9,215 bases of DNA, from contig JAFGSH010000279.1 in assembly GCA_016934695.1 (NCBI GenBank), positions 1 to 9,215 on the forward strand, given 5' to 3'. The DNA is from Deltaproteobacteria bacterium. Its GTDB lineage: Bacteria; Desulfobacterota; Syntrophia; Syntrophales; UBA2210. Positions 6,227-9,215 of this stretch are shown piece after piece. The notes below the pieces were generated by a model that worked only from the letters and a program-made list of their open reading frames with translations, did not search any database and had not been told where the DNA came from. The first letter of the stretch is position 1. Every line of letters starts with the position of its first letter. The translations under genes were made by a program, and so were the position numbers.

Positions 6227-7033
6227 TTGAAAGACCAGGGGAAACACAGCGTCCGCCGGATCCGGGAGGTCATCGACAGGCTGCGGGGACCGAACGGATG
6301 CGCGTGGGACCGGAGGCAGGAGCGGGGGGATGTCGGGAGATACCTCCTGGAGGAGACGTACGAGGTGATCGACGCGATCGATCTGGGTTCCCCGGACGCC
6401 CTGAAGGAGGAACTCGGCGATGTCCTCTTCCAGATACTCTTCCTGACGAAGATGGCGGAGGAGAAAGGGGAATTCAGTCTCATGGACGTCGTGAACGGCG
6501 TATCGGAAAAGATGATCTTCCGCCACCCCCACGTCTTCCAGGATGCGAAGGCACTCGATCCCGAAGAGGTTCGGGTGAACTGGGAGCGCATCAAGAACCG
6601 CGAACGCGGAAGGGCCGAGGGGGAGAGCAATCCCATCGACGCCGTGCCGCGCTCCATGCCCCTCCTCACGGCGGCGCACAAGATCACCGATCGGGCGGCG
6701 AAGCAGGGCTTCGACTGGGGGGAGACAGCCGGAGTCGTGGAAAAGATCGGGGAGGAGATGGCGGAACTGAGAGAGGCCATCGCAGGGGGGCGGACGGATC
6801 GCATCGAAGGGGAGATCGGGGACATGCTCCTCTCGCTCGTCAACCTGTGCCGGTTCACCCGTGTAAACCCCGAAGACGCGCTCCGGTCCTCGCTTGAGCG
6901 GTTCGCCGCGAGATTCTCCTTCATCGAGGAGAGCCTTAAAAAGGAGGGCCGTTCTCCGCGGGAGGCCACCATGGAAGAGATGGACCTGCTCTGGAACAGG
7001 GCAAAAGAAACGGAAAGGGGCGGCAAACGATGA
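6227..7033 (+). CDS. mazG: Nucleoside triphosphate pyrophosphohydrolase MazG
   Basis: MazG hydrolyses nucleoside triphosphates to monophosphates and pyrophosphate, cleaning the nucleotide pool and, in E. coli, lowering ppGpp. This 268-residue protein is full length with both MazG domains. The first has LRGPNGCAWDRRQ (19-31), the metal-binding LEETYE (41-46; E42, E43, E46) and EELGD (61-65), then FRHPHVF (98-104). The second has E176, E177 and E180 in GEEMAE, and E196/D199 in EIGD. Both acidic quartets are intact, so both sites may bind Mg2+. The start is a TTG 10 bp after the deacetylase stop, preceded by AGGGAAAG. It is chosen because it gives the normal spacing to the GCxWD motif, and no ATG lies upstream of that motif. 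It is probably co-transcribed with the deacetylase gene. Confidence 0.94.
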   Translation: MKDQGKHSVRRIREVIDRLRGPNGCAWDRRQERGDVGRYLLEETYEVIDAIDLGSPDALKEELGDVLFQILFLTKMAEEKGEFSLMDVVNGVSEKMIFRHPHVFQDAKALDPEEVRVNWERIKNRERGRAEGESNPIDAVPRSMPLLTAAHKITDRAAKQGFDWGETAGVVEKIGEEMAELREAIAGGRTDRIEGEIGDMLLSLVNLCRFTRVNPEDALRSSLERFAARFSFIEESLKKEGRSPREATMEEMDLLWNRAKETERGGKR

Positions 7034-7215
7034 AGTTTTTCCTCTGTGTCATCGGAATGGTTCTGATCATAGAAGGGCTTCCCTACTTCGCCTTCCCCGA
7101 GAAGATCAAGTCGTACCTCCTGAAGGTGTACGACACCCCCGAGGGCACGCTCAGGCTCCTGGGGCTGGCGGCGGTCATAGCCGGTCTGGCCCTCGTCTAT
7201 CTCGGCAGGAACTGA
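7030..7215 (+). CDS. Small DUF2065 (YjeT-like) inner-membrane protein
   Basis: This 61-residue protein has two hydrophobic helices, at about 3-20 and 41-58. They are joined by a short charged loop containing FPEKIKSYL and TPEGTLRLLG. The pattern (an EGLPYF-type end to helix 1, P-E-K-x-K, then L-R-x-x-G-x-x-x-V-I-A-G) matches the DUF2065 family, whose E. coli member is YjeT (65 aa). The family function is unknown. The start codon overlaps the mazG stop as ATGA, with AAAGGGG 9 nt upstream, so translation is probably coupled to mazG. Confidence 0.85.
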   Translation: MKFFLCVIGMVLIIEGLPYFAFPEKIKSYLLKVYDTPEGTLRLLGLAAVIAGLALVYLGRN

Positions 7216-7254
7216 GATCGGCATATTCATGCAAGAGCCCGGCGCGATTCCCTA

Positions 7255-7260
7255 TTGACT
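7255..7260 (+). promoter_or_regulatory. Candidate -35 element upstream of queA
   Basis: TTGACT matches TTGACA at 5 of 6 positions in the 82-bp gap before queA. The -10 region at the right distance (about 7277-7283, ATTACTT) is a poor match. If used, transcription would begin only a few bases before the queA ATG. The gap may instead just be a spacer in a longer operon. Confidence 0.25.
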
Positions 7261-7297
7261 TTACGATCCCTTTCTGATTACTTCCCCCGGATTCGCC

Positions 7298-8326
7298 ATG
7301 AGAACGGAAGATTTTCAGTATCATTTACCGGAGGAATTGATCGCGCAGCACCCCTGCGAGCGGAGGGATCATTCCCGGATGATGGTGGTAGACCGGGGCC
7401 GCGGGACCTTCGAATGCCGCTATTTTTATGAACTGCCCGAATTTCTGGACCCCGGCGATCTTCTGGTGATCAACAACTCCCGGGTCATCCCCGCGAAGCT
7501 CTCCGGGAAGAAAGACACCGGGGCCGTGATCGAACTGCTCCTCCTCGAAGAGAGGGGGTTCCCGGCGACCTGGGAGGTCCTGCTGAGACCAGCCAAACGG
7601 GTCAAGGTGGGGACTACGGTATCCTTCGGTGATCGTTCCCGGGCGGAGGTGATCGAGAGGATCTCCGACAAGAAGTGGGTCGTCCGCTTTCACACGGAGG
7701 ACGGGTTCGACACATTTCTGGAGACATTCGGGGGCGCACCCCTCCCCCCGTACATCAAGAGGGGAAAGGGGAAGAAACCGGACCCCGTCGATCTGCAGCG
7801 GTATCAGACCGTCTACGCGAAGGCCCCCGGTTCCGTTGCCGCCCCCACGGCCGGCCTCCACTTCTCCCGGGAGATCCTGGAGAGACTGAAGGACCAGGAG
7901 ACAGGCATCACCGAGGTAACGCTGCACGTGGGGTACGGAACCTTTCTCCCTATCGAGACCGAACGGGTGGAGGACCATGAAATGGAGAGCGAGTCGTTCG
8001 AGATAGACGAGATGGCGGCCGGGAAGATCAACGGCGCCGGGAGGATTGTGGCCGTGGGGACAACGGCCGTCCGAACGCTGGAGGCCGCCTCGGATGCGGA
8101 TGGAACGGTGCGCGCGGGGTCCGGGAAGACCTCCCTTTTTATATACCCGGGGTACCGGTTCAAGGTCGTGGACCGGCTCCTGACGAATTTTCACCTCCCC
8201 GCCTCATCCCTCTTCCTCCTCGTCTGCGCCTTTGCGGGAAGGGATCTCATGGGCAGGGTCTATCAAAGGGCTGTGGAGGAACGGTTCCGGTTCTACAGCT
8301 ATGGAGACTGCATGCTGATACGGTGA
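7298..8326 (+). CDS. queA: S-adenosylmethionine:tRNA ribosyltransferase-isomerase
   Basis: QueA transfers and isomerises the ribosyl part of S-adenosylmethionine onto 7-aminomethyl-7-deazaguanine in tRNA, forming epoxyqueuosine at wobble position 34 of GUN-anticodon tRNAs. The protein is 342 residues, the normal length. It has a typical N terminus ([19 protein letters not shown]), [11 protein letters not shown] (58-68), PTAGLHF (183-189), [10 protein letters not shown] (210-219), [10 protein letters not shown] (253-262), NFHLPASSL (297-305) and a YSYGDCMLI end. There is no clear Shine-Dalgarno before the ATG (only GGA at 7289-7291), but the N-terminal match fixes the start well. tgt follows within 38 bp, so the two enzymes of this pathway are probably co-expressed. 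Confidence 0.97.
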   Translation: MRTEDFQYHLPEELIAQHPCERRDHSRMMVVDRGRGTFECRYFYELPEFLDPGDLLVINNSRVIPAKLSGKKDTGAVIELLLLEERGFPATWEVLLRPAKRVKVGTTVSFGDRSRAEVIERISDKKWVVRFHTEDGFDTFLETFGGAPLPPYIKRGKGKKPDPVDLQRYQTVYAKAPGSVAAPTAGLHFSREILERLKDQETGITEVTLHVGYGTFLPIETERVEDHEMESESFEIDEMAAGKINGAGRIVAVGTTAVRTLEAASDADGTVRAGSGKTSLFIYPGYRFKVVDRLLTNFHLPASSLFLLVCAFAGRDLMGRVYQRAVEERFRFYSYGDCMLIR

Positions 8327-8364
8327 AGAGGCCACCGTGTCACACAGATAGGTTGATCGGTCAC

Positions 8365-9215
8365 ATGGATACAGAGGACACATCCCAGGCTCCCGGGTTC
8401 GGCTTCACGCTGCTCCGCCGGGATAGCGGCTCGGGGGCGCGACTGGGGAGGATCACGACCCCTCACGGGGAGGTCGATACCCCCGTATTCATGCCGGTGG
8501 GGACCCAGGGGACGGTCAAATCGCTCACACCGGAGCAGGTTGCCGGGCTGGGGGCGCAGATGGCCCTCGCGAACACCTACCATCTCTACCTGAGACCGGG
8601 GCACGAACTGATCAGGCAGATGGGGGGTCTGCATGCCTTCATGAACTGGAATCGTCCCGTCCTCACGGACAGCGGCGGGTTCCAGATATACAGCCTGGGG
8701 GCCCTCAGGAAGATAACGGAGGAAGGGGCGTCGTTTCAGTCCCATATAGACGGCTCACGACACTTCATAAGCCCCGAGTCGTGCATGGAGATCCAGGAAG
8801 CCCTGGGATCCGACATCATGATGTGTCTCGACGAATGCATCCCCTACCCTGCCGATTTCACCTACGCTGAGAAGTCTCTCGCCATGACGCTTCGGTGGGC
8901 ACGAAGATGTAAGGCCGCCAGGACAAACGACCGCCAGGCACTCTTCGGCATATCGCAGGGGGGGGCGCATGAAACCCTGCGCAGGCGGGGGATAGAGGAA
9001 CTGGTGGACATCGGATTCGACGGGTACGCCCTGGGAGGGGTGAGCGTCGGCGAACCCAAGGAGGTCATGCGCGGGATAACCGCCGCCTGCACCCCCCTCT
9101 TCCCCGCGGAAAGACCCCGATACCTGATGGGGGTCGGGATGCCCGATGACATCGTCGAATCCGTTCATCACGGGATCGACATGTTCGACTGCGTGATACC
9201 GACGCGAAACGCCCG
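8365..9215 (+). CDS. tgt: tRNA-guanine transglycosylase, N-terminal part (3' end outside window)
   Basis: Tgt swaps guanine 34 in tRNA(Asp, Asn, His, Tyr) for the queuosine precursor preQ1, the step before QueA. The frame is open to the right edge, giving 283 of an expected 370 or so residues. Motifs include [32 protein letters not shown] with catalytic base D102, CLDECIPYP with D156, [12 protein letters not shown] and [11 protein letters not shown] with nucleophile D275. The C-terminal zinc cysteines lie beyond the window. The ATG at 8365 is chosen because about 12 residues precede the conserved FGFTLL start, but it lacks a good Shine-Dalgarno. An in-frame GTG at 8323 overlaps the queA stop as GTGA and would add 14 residues; a TTG at 8353 is also in frame. 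Confidence 0.95.
   Translation, partial: MDTEDTSQAPGFGFTLLRRDSGSGARLGRITTPHGEVDTPVFMPVGTQGTVKSLTPEQVAGLGAQMALANTYHLYLRPGHELIRQMGGLHAFMNWNRPVLTDSGGFQIYSLGALRKITEEGASFQSHIDGSRHFISPESCMEIQEALGSDIMMCLDECIPYPADFTYAEKSLAMTLRWARRCKAARTNDRQALFGISQGGAHETLRRRGIEELVDIGFDGYALGGVSVGEPKEVMRGITAACTPLFPAERPRYLMGVGMPDDIVESVHHGIDMFDCVIPTRNA

Noticed and set aside
6052..7230. A 392-codon open frame on the minus strand opposite mazG
   Set aside because: The Ser/Arg-rich translation has no motif, and mazG and the DUF2065 gene on the plus strand are clear family members.
7221..7232. GCATattcATGC after the DUF2065 gene as a terminator
   Set aside because: The stem is only 4 bp with no T-tract, too weak for an intrinsic terminator.

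Overview
The window reads as a chromosomal stretch of a GC-rich Gram-negative bacterium, most likely a Desulfobacterota (former Deltaproteobacteria) lineage. The clues are a PEP-CTERM surface protein beside an NtrC-type sigma-54 activator, a queA-tgt pair, a full two-domain MazG, and long coding stretches with G/C-ending codons. The lineage is an inference; no rRNA or other phylogenetic marker is present. I see no mobile element, CRISPR array, tRNA or rRNA.

Left region (1-2785): the C-terminal part of a TPR-repeat protein runs in from the left edge. A sigma-54-dependent response regulator (receiver, AAA+, Fis-type HTH) follows on the same strand. A PEP-CTERM sorted exported protein converges on it, with only 22 bp between the two stop codons. 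The PEP-CTERM gene is preceded by a very good -24/-12 (sigma-54) promoter match pointing into it. The natural reading is a local regulatory module in which the neighbouring sigma-54 activator switches on a secreted, membrane-sorted protein.

Intergenic region (2786-3233): 448 bp separate the PEP-CTERM gene from a divergent gene. They hold the sigma-54 promoter, two GC-rich hairpins in the predicted PEP-CTERM leader, an extended -10 motif on the plus strand, and a dense cluster of ATTAC/GTAAT half-sites. The cluster could be an enhancer for the sigma-54 activator or an operator for the divergent gene.

Central region (3234-7215): four closely packed plus-strand genes look like one operon. In order they are a hydantoinase/oxoprolinase-family (HyuA-like) ATPase, a histone-deacetylase-fold zinc amidohydrolase with an unusual C-terminal CxxC...CxxC extension, MazG nucleotide pyrophosphohydrolase, and a small DUF2065 (YjeT-like) membrane protein. 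The first two overlap by 14 bp and there is no HyuB partner, so the ATPase/deacetylase pair probably works on an unknown substrate. The last two overlap by ATGA.

Right region (7298-9215): queA, and tgt cut off by the right edge, encode two steps of queuosine modification of tRNA. They are close together and may share a promoter in the 82 bp before queA.
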